Assembly (NCBI RefSeq): GCF_003570905.1
Contig: NZ_QXJM01000023.1
Coordinates: forward strand, 62,001 to 126,000
Reading direction: 5' to 3'
Length of the DNA stretch: 64,000 bases
Source of the DNA: Cohnella faecalis
GTDB lineage: Bacteria; Bacillota; Bacilli; Paenibacillales; Paenibacillaceae
Below the pieces are notes generated by a model, which saw only the letters and a list, made by a program, of their open reading frames with translations, did not search any database and had not been told where the DNA came from. Positions 35,367 through 44,480 of the stretch are shown piece after piece; the stretch's first letter is position 1, and every line of letters begins with the position of its first letter. A program made the translations under genes and the position numbers.

Positions 35367-35749
35367 TGTTTCGCCAAATGATGAAGTCCAAAATTCACCG
35401 GGCTACCGTAACCGAAGCGAATTTGAATTATGTGGGCAGCATCACGATCGACCAGGATTTGATGGAGCTGGTAGACATTTTGCCCGACGAAAAAGTTCAG
35501 ATTGTGAACAATAATAACGGCGCGCGTTTCGAAACGTACGCCATTCCAGGCCCAAGAGGCTCCGGGGTCATCTGCTTGAACGGCGCTGCGGCCCGACTCG
35601 TGCAGCCGGGCGATCTGGTCATCATTATCGCTTACGGCTTCGTCACGGACGAAGAGGCGCGCCGCCATCATCCAAGAGTGGCTATCATGGACGAACGGAA
35701 CCGGGTTGTCAAATTGTTGGCGGAGGAGCCTCATTCGACCGTCATGTAA
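35366..35749 (+). CDS. panD: Aspartate 1-decarboxylase proenzyme
   Basis: Makes beta-alanine for PanC. It is a 127-aa zymogen that cleaves itself between Gly24 and Ser25 in NYVGSITID to form the pyruvoyl cofactor; both residues are present. The start at 35366, after CAGGAGGTGAGG, gives the exact length of B. subtilis PanD. It is the last gene of the pan operon. Confidence 0.97.
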   Translation: MFRQMMKSKIHRATVTEANLNYVGSITIDQDLMELVDILPDEKVQIVNNNNGARFETYAIPGPRGSGVICLNGAAARLVQPGDLVIIIAYGFVTDEEARRHHPRVAIMDERNRVVKLLAEEPHSTVM

Positions 35750-35821
35750 AGCGTATGAAAGACGTTCTCCGAACGCAGAATGAGCAGTACCATCTCATTC
35801 TCGTCAAGGAGGGGCGTCCAA

Positions 35822-36481
35822 ATGTCCATAATCCGGCAATGGTTTGGGACGATGAACGAAGTGCTCGACGATTTAATTTTGAGGTATCCGGGCGCATCGG
35901 GCGAGGAAAGGTTCCGAATGCAGGAACAATGGGAGATGCTGAAAGCGTTAAGTGATGATATGATTGAGTCATGGCTTTCCTTCGAAGACAAAATGGCCTT
36001 ATACCGCGATTTGGAGCTTCAACAGCCTGCGCCGGTTAAAGCCGCGGCGGCCCCAGCGCCTGCGGAGCATGTGCTTGCCGTGTTTCAAAAAGGGCAAGGG
36101 TACTTCCAGCTCCACATGTTCGGCCATGCCGCAGAGCAGCTTGAGGAGACGGTTCGCTCGCATCCCGAGTTCATTGCGGGGCGGTTGTATCTGGCGATGT
36201 CGCGCATGCATTTGAAGGAATGGAACGAGGCGCAACGGCATTTTCAGCTCATCTCGACATTAACCGACGAACCGAAGCTGATCGCTATCGCTTACAACGC
36301 TCTCGGGTGCATTCAAGCGATTTTCGCCCAATTGGAGCAAGCCCGCACTTATTTTCGCAAATCGCTCGAAACCGATCCTTCTTTTTGCGACCCTAGACGG
36401 AATCTGGAATCCTGCCTGAACGGCAAAGGCCAAATTCTGCTGCAATTCGGCAGCGCGGAGCTGCAGACGATTTGTTTGTGA
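35822..36481 (+). CDS. TPR-containing protein, function unknown
   Basis: 219-aa soluble protein. The N-terminal 70 residues are helical and acidic (DDLILRYPGASGEERFRMQE), followed by an Ala/Pro-rich hinge. Three TPR-like helix pairs come next (QKGQGYFQLHMFGHAAEQLE, RLYLAMSRMHLKEWNEAQRH, AYNALGCIQAIFAQLEQART). ATG 35822 has AAGGAGGGG 8 nt upstream. It ends 13 bp before dinG. No counterpart sits between panD and dinG in B. subtilis. Confidence 0.8.
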   Translation: MSIIRQWFGTMNEVLDDLILRYPGASGEERFRMQEQWEMLKALSDDMIESWLSFEDKMALYRDLELQQPAPVKAAAAPAPAEHVLAVFQKGQGYFQLHMFGHAAEQLEETVRSHPEFIAGRLYLAMSRMHLKEWNEAQRHFQLISTLTDEPKLIAIAYNALGCIQAIFAQLEQARTYFRKSLETDPSFCDPRRNLESCLNGKGQILLQFGSAELQTICL

Positions 36482-36494
36482 AAGGAAGTCCTTC

Positions 36495-39373
36495 ATGAAA
36501 TTTGCCGTGCTCGATTTTGAAACGACGGGCATGTCTTCCGATAAAGACGACATTATCCAAGCGGGAATCGCGGTCGTGGACGAATACGGGACGCTTTTGT
36601 CCTCATACGCAAGCTATGTCCGGCCCGCAAGACGGTTCCGGCGGAAATTACGGCGCTTACCGGGATCAAGGACGAGGATGTCCGCGAAGCGCCGGAGCTT
36701 GACGAGGTTGTAGCCGAAATCGTGCCGTATTTGCAAGACGCGATATTGGTCGGACATAACGTGGAGTTCGATGCCCATTTTTTGCAAGCCGCCCTGGATA
36801 GGTGCGGCTATTTGCCGTTCTCCGGCAGACTGCTGGACACGGTGGATTTAACAAGGCTTATGTATCCGACTTTGCCTTCTTATAAGCTGACGTCGCTTGC
36901 CGTTCATTTTGAGATCGGCCACGACCGTCCCCATCAAGCGGACAGCGACGCGCTAGCGACCGCGGAGCTGTTCCGGATCGTAGGCGATAAGCTTCGCTCG
37001 CTGCCGTTGTTCACGCTGCAGAGGCTGAACGCTCTGTTCGATCCGGAAGCCAGCGATACCGGATGGCTTCTTTCCCGCATGCTGGAATGGAGGGAAACGC
37101 AGCCGCTCATTTCCGAGGACGGCTATCGCCATTTCCGTCAATTCGCCATGAAAGCAGGCGATTGGGGAGAGGACCAGCAGTCCGAGGACGAGCACGCGCA
37201 AACGTCCGAACTGCTTGCACCGCTATCTTTTGCCGATTTCGTCGAAGGCGTTCAAAACCGGCTCAAGGAAAAGCTGCCCGCTTACGAAGCGCGGGAAGGC
37301 CAGGATATAATGTTCGGAGAAGTATTCGAAGCGCTGAACGGCGATTCTCATCTTCTCGTCGAGGCGGGTACAGGTACCGGCAAATCGCTTGGCTACTTGC
37401 TTCCTTCTCTCTATTATGGGCTAAAGGAATCCAAAAAAATCGTTGTCAGCACGCATACAATTCAGCTTCAAGAGCAGCTTCGCCAGAGGGATTTGCCGCT
37501 GCTGCAGGAAGTGCTGCCTGTCCCGTTCAGCGCCTCGGTATTCAAAGGCCGCAGCAATTACCTGTGTCTGCGAAAGTTCGAAAGCCGTCTGAACGTTCCC
37601 GAGTACGCGCTAACGAACGAAGAAGCGGTGTCCCGGGGCGGCATGACCGTATGGCTCGGCGAGACGGAGCGCGGCGAAGGCGAAGAGCTGAACATTGGCA
37701 GCCGATCCAAGGAAGAATGGGACGCGGTCGCGAGCGACGCCGCTTCCTGCTTGAACCGGGCTTGCCCCTGGTTCCGCAGATGCTTCTACCACCGGGCGCG
37801 TAACGAAGCTTCCAAAGCGGACCTTATCATTACGAATCACGCGCTGCTCTTCACGGATATGAGGGCGGATCATCGCCTGTTGCCCGGCTACGAGCGGCTG
37901 ATCGTCGACGAAGCCCATCATCTGGAAGAAGTGGCGAGCAATCATCTCGGACAAAAAACGGGCTACACATCACTGACGGTACCTTTGTACCGGTTATGGC
38001 GGGATGCGCGGAGCGGGCTTATGCCCCAGCTATTGAGCGAGGTTCAAACGGTTGGATCTCCGCAAGCCTCGAAATGGGAGGAAAAGCTGGCGGAGGCGAT
38101 TCCGAAGCTTAACGAAATTCGCGAAGCGTGGGATCGCTGGAACGATGCGCTGTTCGGGCTGCTGGCCGGTCAGGCGGCCGCTGACGAAACCGGGAATTTG
38201 ACTCTCCGCCTTAAGCCAGACGCGCTTCCGGACGGTTGGGAAGCGATTCGGGTCGACGGCGACAACGTTATTATGCTGCTCTCCGACTTCATTCGCGCAG
38301 TCGATAAGGTAACGAATGAAATTCGCGAAGAGGATCCCGATTCCGCCATGCAAGGCTTATTGACCGATTTGGCAGGCGCGATGAAGGATTTGCAGACGAT
38401 CCGCTCGGATCTCGGCTCGTTCGTATCGCTCGGCAGGCCGGAGTATGTCTACTGGGCGGAAGGCCATTATCAATACAGGGGCAGATCGGTCCATATGTAC
38501 GGGGTTCCAGCCGACGTAAGCGATTTGCTTAAGGAGGGGCTGTTTGACAAGAAAGCGAGCGTTGTTATGACGTCCGCTACTCTAACCGTCGACCGGTCGT
38601 TCAAATTCGTAACCGAGCAGCTCGGTCTCGGCGAGGCGGAGCGAAAAGGACGACTGCGTACATCGCAGCTCCCTTCGCCGTTCCGGTATCGCGAGCAGGC
38701 GCTCGTTCTCATCCCCCGCGATTTTCCGGCGATCAAGGGAAGGGACGGAGAAGCCCGCTTTTTGCAAGAGCTCGTTCGATCGCTCTCCGATGTGGCGCGT
38801 ACGGTAGGGGGACGAACGCTCGTGCTGTTCACGTCCCACCGGATGCTGAAAAGCGTGTACGAACCGCTGAAGACGAGCCTTGAATCGAGTGGAATAGGCG
38901 TTCTCGGGCAAGGTATCGACGGCAGCAGCCGAAGCAGGCTCACCCGCCAGTTCAAGGAGCAGCCGAATTCCGTGCTCCTCGGAACGAGCAGCTTCTGGGA
39001 AGGCATCGATCTGCCCGGAGATTCGCTTACGTGCCTCGCAATCGTTCGTCTTCCTTTTCAGCCGCCGAACCACCCGGTCGCGGAAGCGAAGTCCGAGAAG
39101 CTTCAGGCGGAGAAGCAAAATCCTTTCATGAAGCTGTCGCTCCCGCAAGCGGTCATCAAATTCAAGCAAGGCTTCGGCCGGCTCGTTCGGACGACTTCGG
39201 ACAAGGGAATCGTCATTCTTTACGACACGAGAGTCATCGATACGAATTACGGCAAATATTTTCTTTACTCGCTGCCGGGACCGAAGATGGAGCATTTGCC
39301 GACATCCGGAATTCCCGCCCGCATCGAACAATGGTTATTGCCCGAAGGTGACAGGGAGGGGCTAGAGCGATGA
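36495..39373 (+). pseudogene. dinG: DinG-type helicase with N-terminal exonuclease, one-base frameshift
   Basis: Superfamily 2 ATPase with a DEDD 3'-5' exonuclease domain (DFETTGMSSDKDDIIQAG, GHNVEFDAHFLQ, HQADSDALAT). Helicase motifs follow: EAGTGTGKSLGYLLPS (Walker A), VDEAHHLEE, SATLTVDRSF and GFGRLVRTTSDKG. Cysteines in YLCLRK and CLNRACPWFRRC have the C-x60-C-x4-C-x5-C order of an iron-sulfur helicase. The frame breaks after SYASYVRP at about 36627; one added G (CGGCCCGCAAG to CGGCCCGGCAAG) restores 959 aa through the GKTVPAEITALTGIKDEDV segment. Both parts are otherwise intact, so a sequence error is likely. It overlaps rex as ATGA. Confidence 0.88.
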
Positions 39374-40002
39374 AGCAGGATAAAATATCCGAGGCGGTCG
39401 TACGGCGGCTGCCGCTGTACTTAAGATATTTGAACGAGCTGACCATTAGCGGCGTTCAGACGGTTTCGTCTCAGGATTTGGGGGACAAGCTCGATCTCAA
39501 CCCGGCGCAAATCCGCAAGGATCTTGCCTACTTCGGGGAATTCGGCCGCAAGGGCGTCGGCTATAACGTTCATTATTTGATCGAGAAAATCAGGCAAATT
39601 CTGAAGCTCGACAAAATTTTGAACGTAGCCTTGGTCGGTACGGGAAATCTCGGACGAGCGCTCAGCAATTACAGCATGTATATCCGGGATAACATGAAGA
39701 TCGTCGCCGTATTCGATTCGGACCCATCCAAGTATGGCACGTTCATTAACCGGCTTACCGTACAGCCGATGAACGAGCTGTCGGAGACGGTTAAACGTCT
39801 TGATATTACTATCGGGATCATTACCGTGCCTGCGACCGAAGCGCAAAACGTTGCGGATCGATTCGTCGAGGCGGGAATCCGGGGCATCCTGAATTTCGCG
39901 CCTTCCGTGATCAAAGCTCCGAGCGGCGTGCGGGTGCACCATGCGGATTTTACCGGCGAATTGCTAAGCTTGGCTTATTACATGGATCATGAAAAAAGTT
40001 AA
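39370..40002 (+). CDS. rex: Redox-sensing transcriptional repressor Rex
   Basis: NADH/NAD+ sensor that represses fermentation and respiration genes when NAD+ is high. The 210-aa protein has an N-terminal winged helix (VSSQDLGDKLDLNPAQIRKD, LAYFGEFGRKGVGY) and a Rossmann domain (ALVGTGNLGRALSNY, DSDPSKYG). The C-terminal swapped helix ends ELLSLAYYMDHEK. It overlaps the end of dinG. Plausible targets here are qcr or ackA, but I found no full TTGTGA-type Rex box before either. Confidence 0.96.
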   Translation: MKQDKISEAVVRRLPLYLRYLNELTISGVQTVSSQDLGDKLDLNPAQIRKDLAYFGEFGRKGVGYNVHYLIEKIRQILKLDKILNVALVGTGNLGRALSNYSMYIRDNMKIVAVFDSDPSKYGTFINRLTVQPMNELSETVKRLDITIGIITVPATEAQNVADRFVEAGIRGILNFAPSVIKAPSGVRVHHADFTGELLSLAYYMDHEKS

Positions 40003-40029
40003 ATATCGTTGAAAAAGGGGCTTATTATA

Positions 40030-41334
40030 ATGAGACGGTTGTTAATTGAAGGCGGCACATTCGTAACGATGGACGATTCGCGTCCGATCATGAAGGGCTG
40101 GATGGCGGTCGAAGGAACTCAAATCGCCGCGATGGGCGAAGGAGAAGCGCCGGAGTCCGAGGTTCGGGCGGCTGCCGAAACATTCAAGGGAGAAGGCTTC
40201 CTTTTCCTGCCCGGTCTTGTCAATTCGCATGGGCATGCCGCAATGTCTCTGCTGCGCGGTCTGGCGGACGATCTGGTGCTGCAGGATTGGCTGCAAAACC
40301 ATATGTGGCCGATGGAAGCCCGATTCACCAGCGACGACGTCTATTGGGGCACATCGCTTGCCGCAGCGGAGATGATCCGAACCGGAACGACGACTTTCGT
40401 CGATATGTACGACCATATGAATCGAGTCGGCGAAGTCGTCGACAGCTCCGGCATGCGCGGCGTGCTGACACGCGGCGCCATCGGGCTGTGCCCGGAAGAC
40501 GTTCAACGGGAGAAGCTGCGTGACGCCGTCACCTTCGCGAAAGAGTGGAATGGCGCGGCGAACGGCCGGATCACGACGATGATGTGTCCTCACGCTCCCT
40601 ATACATGTCCTCCGGGATTCATCGAGAAATTCGTGGAAGCGGCTCACGAGCTGAATTTGCCGATGCACACACATATGTCGGAAACGGCTGCCGAGGTAGA
40701 GCAGAACGTTCGCGATTACGGCGTTCGTCCGGTTGAACACCTGGACAAGCTCGGTTTGTTCTCGCGTCCTGCGCTAGTCGCTCATGCCGTCCATCTGACG
40801 GACGAGGAGATCGCTTTGCTGGCCGAACGCGGAGTGGCAGTCTCGCATAATCCCGTCAGCAATTTGAAGCTGGCGAGCGGCGTCGCCCGCGTACCGGAGC
40901 TTCTCAAAGCCGGCGTCACGGTATCTCTCGGTACCGACAGCGTCGCAAGCAACAACAATCTCGATTTGTTCGAGGAAATTCGGATGGCGGCGCTGCTGCA
41001 CAAAGGCGTATCCGGGGATCCGACGGTCGTTCCGGCGACGGAAGCACTGCGGATGGGCACCTCGCAAGGAGCCAAGTCGGTATTTCTGGACGGCGTGACC
41101 GGAGTGCTGAAGCCGGGCTTGAAAGCCGACTTCATCGCGATGTCGACGGCGAATACCCGTTTCGTGCCGCGCACCGATTACGTTTCGCATCTCGTCTACT
41201 CCGCTTCCGGCATGGATGTTACTCATGTGTGGGTGGACGGCAAGCAGCTTCTTCGCAATGGAGAGCTGTTAACGCTTGATGAAGAGCGCATTCGCGCAGA
41301 AGCTCAGCGTTGCTTCGAGAGGCTTCGCGGATGA
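40030..41334 (+). CDS. mtaD: 5-Methylthioadenosine/S-adenosylhomocysteine deaminase (MtaD-like)
   Basis: Metal-dependent amidohydrolase of 434 aa. Zinc ligands appear in LPGLVNSHGHAAMSLLRG, MHTHMSETAAEVE, VAHAVHLTD and SLGTDSVASNNNLDLFEE. It matches MTA/SAH deaminases over other TrzN/AtzB-like enzymes by length and these motifs, but substrate range is not certain. ATG 40030 follows AAAAGGGGC; the frame is open from 40009. It gives a deaminating route for methylthioadenosine beside the mtn genes at 52.7-61.8 kb. Confidence 0.85.
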   Translation: MRRLLIEGGTFVTMDDSRPIMKGWMAVEGTQIAAMGEGEAPESEVRAAAETFKGEGFLFLPGLVNSHGHAAMSLLRGLADDLVLQDWLQNHMWPMEARFTSDDVYWGTSLAAAEMIRTGTTTFVDMYDHMNRVGEVVDSSGMRGVLTRGAIGLCPEDVQREKLRDAVTFAKEWNGAANGRITTMMCPHAPYTCPPGFIEKFVEAAHELNLPMHTHMSETAAEVEQNVRDYGVRPVEHLDKLGLFSRPALVAHAVHLTDEEIALLAERGVAVSHNPVSNLKLASGVARVPELLKAGVTVSLGTDSVASNNNLDLFEEIRMAALLHKGVSGDPTVVPATEALRMGTSQGAKSVFLDGVTGVLKPGLKADFIAMSTANTRFVPRTDYVSHLVYSASGMDVTHVWVDGKQLLRNGELLTLDEERIRAEAQRCFERLRG

Positions 41335-41873
41335 GAGCGAGCCGCCGGACCGAACATAACCGGGCTCCGCGCGCGATGACGGCCGGCAAATGGGTGTTCG
41401 TCATCGTCTGCTTCATCGTGTTTCTTATTGTTTCCTTTGTGGTGTACATTCGATCCTCCGAGAGCGAATACCGAAAGGACGAACGAACGGCGATTCGGAT
41501 CGCGCGCGAGCAAGGCGGGTTGAAGAAGATTGACGAAGCTCTGCCCTATACGTGGGAAGAATCGATGTGGATCGTGCGGGGCGAGGATGAGCGAGATCAA
41601 ATCTGGTACGTATGGGAGCGGAAGGACGGGATCGTCAAAAAGCTTGAATCGGAGGGACTGTCCGAACAGCAGGCCAAGCAGCGTTTTTCCGATGAATATG
41701 GCGGGGATGTCAGTCCGGTTCGAATCATTCCGGCTTGGTTTGACGGGCAGCCCGCCTGGGAAGTCCGCTACGAAAGCCGCACCCAGGCCGGCCATCAGGC
41801 GATTGATTTTTACTCGTTTGAAAACGGAGCCAAGCTAAAAACGTACGAGCTTCCAGGGACGTCGAACGATTGA
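41331..41873 (+). CDS. DUF5590 membrane-anchored protein (YpmB/TseB-like)
   Basis: 180-aa protein with a short basic N-terminus, one membrane helix (WVFVIVCFIVFLIVSFVVYI, about residues 21-40) and an extracytoplasmic part. That part contains two cystatin-like halves (ERTAIRIAREQ, then LSEQQAKQRFSDEYGGDVSPV and AWEVRYES). B. subtilis YpmB (TseB) at the same place modulates the elongation penicillin-binding protein. The start is set by the ATGA overlap with mtaD. aspB and asnS, which follow ypmB in B. subtilis, are absent here. Confidence 0.82.
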   Translation: MRASRRTEHNRAPRAMTAGKWVFVIVCFIVFLIVSFVVYIRSSESEYRKDERTAIRIAREQGGLKKIDEALPYTWEESMWIVRGEDERDQIWYVWERKDGIVKKLESEGLSEQQAKQRFSDEYGGDVSPVRIIPAWFDGQPAWEVRYESRTQAGHQAIDFYSFENGAKLKTYELPGTSND

Positions 41874-41905
41874 CGATTGCGGGGCTGTTCCATAAGTCTA
41901 ATAGG

Positions 41906-41947
41906 AGGATTGAGCGGAGATGGATGTCTCTGCTCAATCCTTTTGCT
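41906..41947 (+). terminator. Terminator after the TseB-like gene
   Basis: AGGATTGAGCGGAGA and TCTCTGCTCAATCCT form a 15-bp stem (one G-U) with a 6-nt loop, followed by TTTGCTTTG. Confidence 0.75.
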
Positions 41948-42097
41948 TTGTATCCGAAGGAAGTGGCCTCTCATCAGCTGCAGCAACAGCAGCATGTACG
42001 GGATCTCGTCCCACCGATGCGAGTCCACCCGCACTATTCGCCGAAAGAGTGGGATCTCGTTCTTGGCTATTCCATTGTTGGAAGTCTCCTCACGTGA
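41924..42097 (+). CDS. Possible small protein (57 aa), doubtful
   Basis: The frame from ATG 41924 encodes MSLLNPFALYPKEVASH, a Gln-rich stretch, and then LVPPMRVHPHYSPKEWDLVL. The composition looks protein-like rather than random. Against it, the start lies in the loop of the strong stem-loop at 41906-41947 and the ribosome site (GGAGATGG) is poor. It may be a remnant of a longer gene. No family recognised. Confidence 0.35.
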   Translation: MSLLNPFALYPKEVASHQLQQQQHVRDLVPPMRVHPHYSPKEWDLVLGYSIVGSLLT

Positions 42098-42146
42098 GCA
42101 ATGGGCGCATTACCATCCATTAGCTAACGATTAGAACGACTAAAAA

Positions 42147-42179
42147 TGATATACTTCTAGATGTACGAATCGTATATCA
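42147..42179. promoter_or_regulatory. Inverted repeat upstream of the 42213 gene
   Basis: TGATATAC and GTATATCA are perfect 8-bp arms separated by 17 bp, about 35 bp before the start codon. A regulator-binding site is possible; no clear -35/-10 pair was found. Confidence 0.35.
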
Positions 42180-42212
42180 ACTTTTTATATAGATGAAGGG
42201 GACAATAGCGGC

Positions 42213-42749
42213 ATGAAACTTCGAGTATGGCCTTTGACGGTGACGGCCGCCTTGTCGGCGGCCCTATTGTTCGGCGGATGGTTTGCCTATCGCCATTACG
42301 GGGTCGAGCAGCCGCTCGATCGGATCGCGGCAGCGGTGCCGGGCGTCCAAGCCGCTACGACAGAGATGCGGACAGGCGAAGTCGTCGTTAATGTGGAGCT
42401 TGCTCCCGATGCGAATCTATCCGATGTCTACAATCGGATCAAGAATGACGGCCAAAGCGCGATCGGCAGCAAAAAAGTAGAGCTGAAGGCTACTGCGCAC
42501 AAGTCATCCGAGCTGCTTGACAAAGCATGGAGTCACGCACTGTTCGACGTTGCCGAAGCGATGGAAAATCATCGTTATTCCGGCGTTCGCGACGCTATGG
42601 ACAAGCTGTCGCAGCAATTCGGGGGCGTGACGGCGACGACTTCGATGGATGAGGATAATGTATATATTAGCCTGCGCGACGGAACGGCGGCGAAATTCGT
42701 CGTCCTGCCTCGCGAAGGGGCTGCAATGGGGGTGTGGCCGAATGCGTAA
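42213..42749 (+). CDS. Membrane-anchored extracytoplasmic protein, function unknown
   Basis: 178-aa protein with an N-terminal signal anchor (PLTVTAALSAALLFGGWFAY). The outer part is built from beta-alpha segments (GEVVVNVELAPDANLSDVYN, then KSSELLDKAWSHALFDVAEA). No family recognised. It has a GAAGGGGAC ribosome site and overlaps the FtsH-like gene by 8 bp, so the two are probably made together. It may supply an outer-face function that the compact protease lacks (inference). Confidence 0.75.
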   Translation: MKLRVWPLTVTAALSAALLFGGWFAYRHYGVEQPLDRIAAAVPGVQAATTEMRTGEVVVNVELAPDANLSDVYNRIKNDGQSAIGSKKVELKATAHKSSELLDKAWSHALFDVAEAMENHRYSGVRDAMDKLSQQFGGVTATTSMDEDNVYISLRDGTAAKFVVLPREGAAMGVWPNA

Positions 42750-44238
42750 TATTCGAGGCTTTGGCAAAGAAATCGCGCTCGGCTTCCTGCCGGTTTTGAT
42801 CGCTTTTCTCATTTTTGCAGGAATGCCCGCCTTGCCGCTTATTATGGGGGCGCTGATGGTCGCGGCGATATTCATGTTCGCCCGGTCGCGCGGCGGGCTC
42901 GCTATGAGCGCCGCAGGGAAAAAGCCGAGCGCTAGAGAGCCGGACTATATGTCGTTCGAGGACATCGGCGGCCAAGAGCAGGCGAAACGCGAGCTGAGCG
43001 AAGCGCTGGAATTTCTCGTTCAACGCGACAAGATCGAGAAGCTCGGCATCCGTCCCATGAAAGGCATTCTATTGACGGGGCCTCCGGGCACCGGCAAAAC
43101 GCTGCTCGCGAAAGCGGCCGCGCATCATACCCAGTCCGCTTTCGTAGCCGCGTCCGGCAGCGAATTCGTCGAAATGTACGTCGGCGTCGGCGCAGGGCGG
43201 ATTCGCGACTTGTTTAAGGAAGCCCGCAATCTGGCGGTCAAGCAAAAACGCGATTCCGCGATCGTATTCATTGACGAAATTGACGGAATCGGCGGCAAGC
43301 GCGACGGCGGTCAGCATCGCGAGTACGATCAGACGCTGAACCAGCTGTTGACCGAGATGGACGGCATTCAAGGCGATGAAAAAGTTCAAATTTTGCTAAT
43401 AGCCGCAACGAATCGAAAAGAGCTGCTGGATCCGGCGCTGCTTCGTCCCGGCCGGTTCGACCGGCATATTCAGGTCGATCTTCCGGACAAGACCGGCAGG
43501 GAGCATATTTTGCAGCTTCACGCCCGGAATAAGCCGATGCGCGAGGGCGTATCTTTGTCCCGAGTAGCGGAAGAGACGTTCGGCTTCTCCGGCGCTCAGC
43601 TCGAGAGCGTTATGAATGAAGCGGCTATCTATGCGCTTCGCGCCGGCAGCGATCGGCTGGATTCCGAGCATTTGAGCCAAGCGATCGATAAAGTTATGAT
43701 GGGCGAGCGGATGGACCGCGAGACGACGCATGAGGAACGGGAGCGGGTCGCGCTCCACGAGCTCGGACACGCCATCGTGGCGGAGACAGTTCGCCCCGGA
43801 AGCGTCGCGCAAGTGTCGCTTACTCCTCGCGGGCAGGCGCTCGGCTATGTGCGCCATCATCCCCGCAAGGACAGCTATTTGTATTCGAAGCCCGTTCTGG
43901 AGGAGCAGATTATGATCGCTCTAGGCGGCTCGGCTGCGGAGGAGATGTTCTACGGAGGCCGAAGCACCGGCTCTCGCGGCGATTTCGAGCAAGCGACCAA
44001 TATCGTCAGGACATTGATTGAGTCCGGTATGTCGGGTCTTGGCATCGTTCATCCCCAGGCGCTGACGCAAGAGCAATGGTCGAAGGAAAACGAAGCTATC
44101 CTAAGCGAACTGACGGATCGGACGAGAAAGCTGCTGGCAGACAGCAAGCTCGCTTTCGAGCAGCTGCTGGACACGCTTATACAGGAAGAAACGTTGTCGG
44201 GCGAACAGCTCCGCTCGAAGCTTCAACACGCTTCTTGA
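42742..44238 (+). CDS. Compact FtsH-type AAA+ zinc metalloprotease
   Basis: 498-aa membrane protease. Two hydrophobic segments lie close together at residues 10-48, with no extracytoplasmic domain between them. The AAA module has GPPGTGKTLLAKA (Walker A), IVFIDEIDGIGG (Walker B) and the second-region-of-homology ATNRKELLDPALLRPGRFDR. The peptidase domain has HELGH and the third zinc-ligand region GGRSTGSRGDFEQAT. Ordinary FtsH is about 640 aa, so this is a short paralogue of the FtsH family, not the housekeeping enzyme. It sits where B. subtilis has aspB-asnS. Confidence 0.88.
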   Translation: MRNIRGFGKEIALGFLPVLIAFLIFAGMPALPLIMGALMVAAIFMFARSRGGLAMSAAGKKPSAREPDYMSFEDIGGQEQAKRELSEALEFLVQRDKIEKLGIRPMKGILLTGPPGTGKTLLAKAAAHHTQSAFVAASGSEFVEMYVGVGAGRIRDLFKEARNLAVKQKRDSAIVFIDEIDGIGGKRDGGQHREYDQTLNQLLTEMDGIQGDEKVQILLIAATNRKELLDPALLRPGRFDRHIQVDLPDKTGREHILQLHARNKPMREGVSLSRVAEETFGFSGAQLESVMNEAAIYALRAGSDRLDSEHLSQAIDKVMMGERMDRETTHEERERVALHELGHAIVAETVRPGSVAQVSLTPRGQALGYVRHHPRKDSYLYSKPVLEEQIMIALGGSAAEEMFYGGRSTGSRGDFEQATNIVRTLIESGMSGLGIVHPQALTQEQWSKENEAILSELTDRTRKLLADSKLAFEQLLDTLIQEETLSGEQLRSKLQHAS

Positions 44239-44242
44239 CGCG

Positions 44243-44269
44243 AAGCCGTCTCCTACTGGAGGCGGCTTT
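44243..44269 (+). terminator. Stem-loop after the FtsH-like gene
   Basis: AAGCCGTCTCC and GGAGGCGGCTT form an 11-bp stem (one G-U) with a TACT loop; only TTA follows. Weak as a terminator. Confidence 0.4.
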
Positions 44270-44428
44270 ACATATGTTTCAGGGAGATCGGGCGGTTAGA
44301 TTGTCGAAAGGCGTATCTCCTAGGGCACTAATTTGTTAAAATAAAAGATAGTCGCAGCTAATCCGGGCTAAATTCAAAGTGCGAAAATCACTTTTTTAAA
44401 TTTTTCTTAAATTTTTTATAAATTTTAT

Positions 44429-44457
44429 TGAACCGAAGTTGGATTACAATCGTCTAA
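44429..44457 (+). promoter_or_regulatory. ECF-type promoter of the second sigma operon
   Basis: TGAACC (44429-44434), a 16-bp spacer and CGTCTAA (44451-44457). This AAC / CGTC pair matches the SigX/SigW promoter class and lies 24 bp before an ECF sigma gene, implying autoregulation. An A/T-rich tract upstream could act as an UP element. Confidence 0.75.
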
Positions 44458-44480
44458 CGGAAATGAGGTGCTAATCTTTC

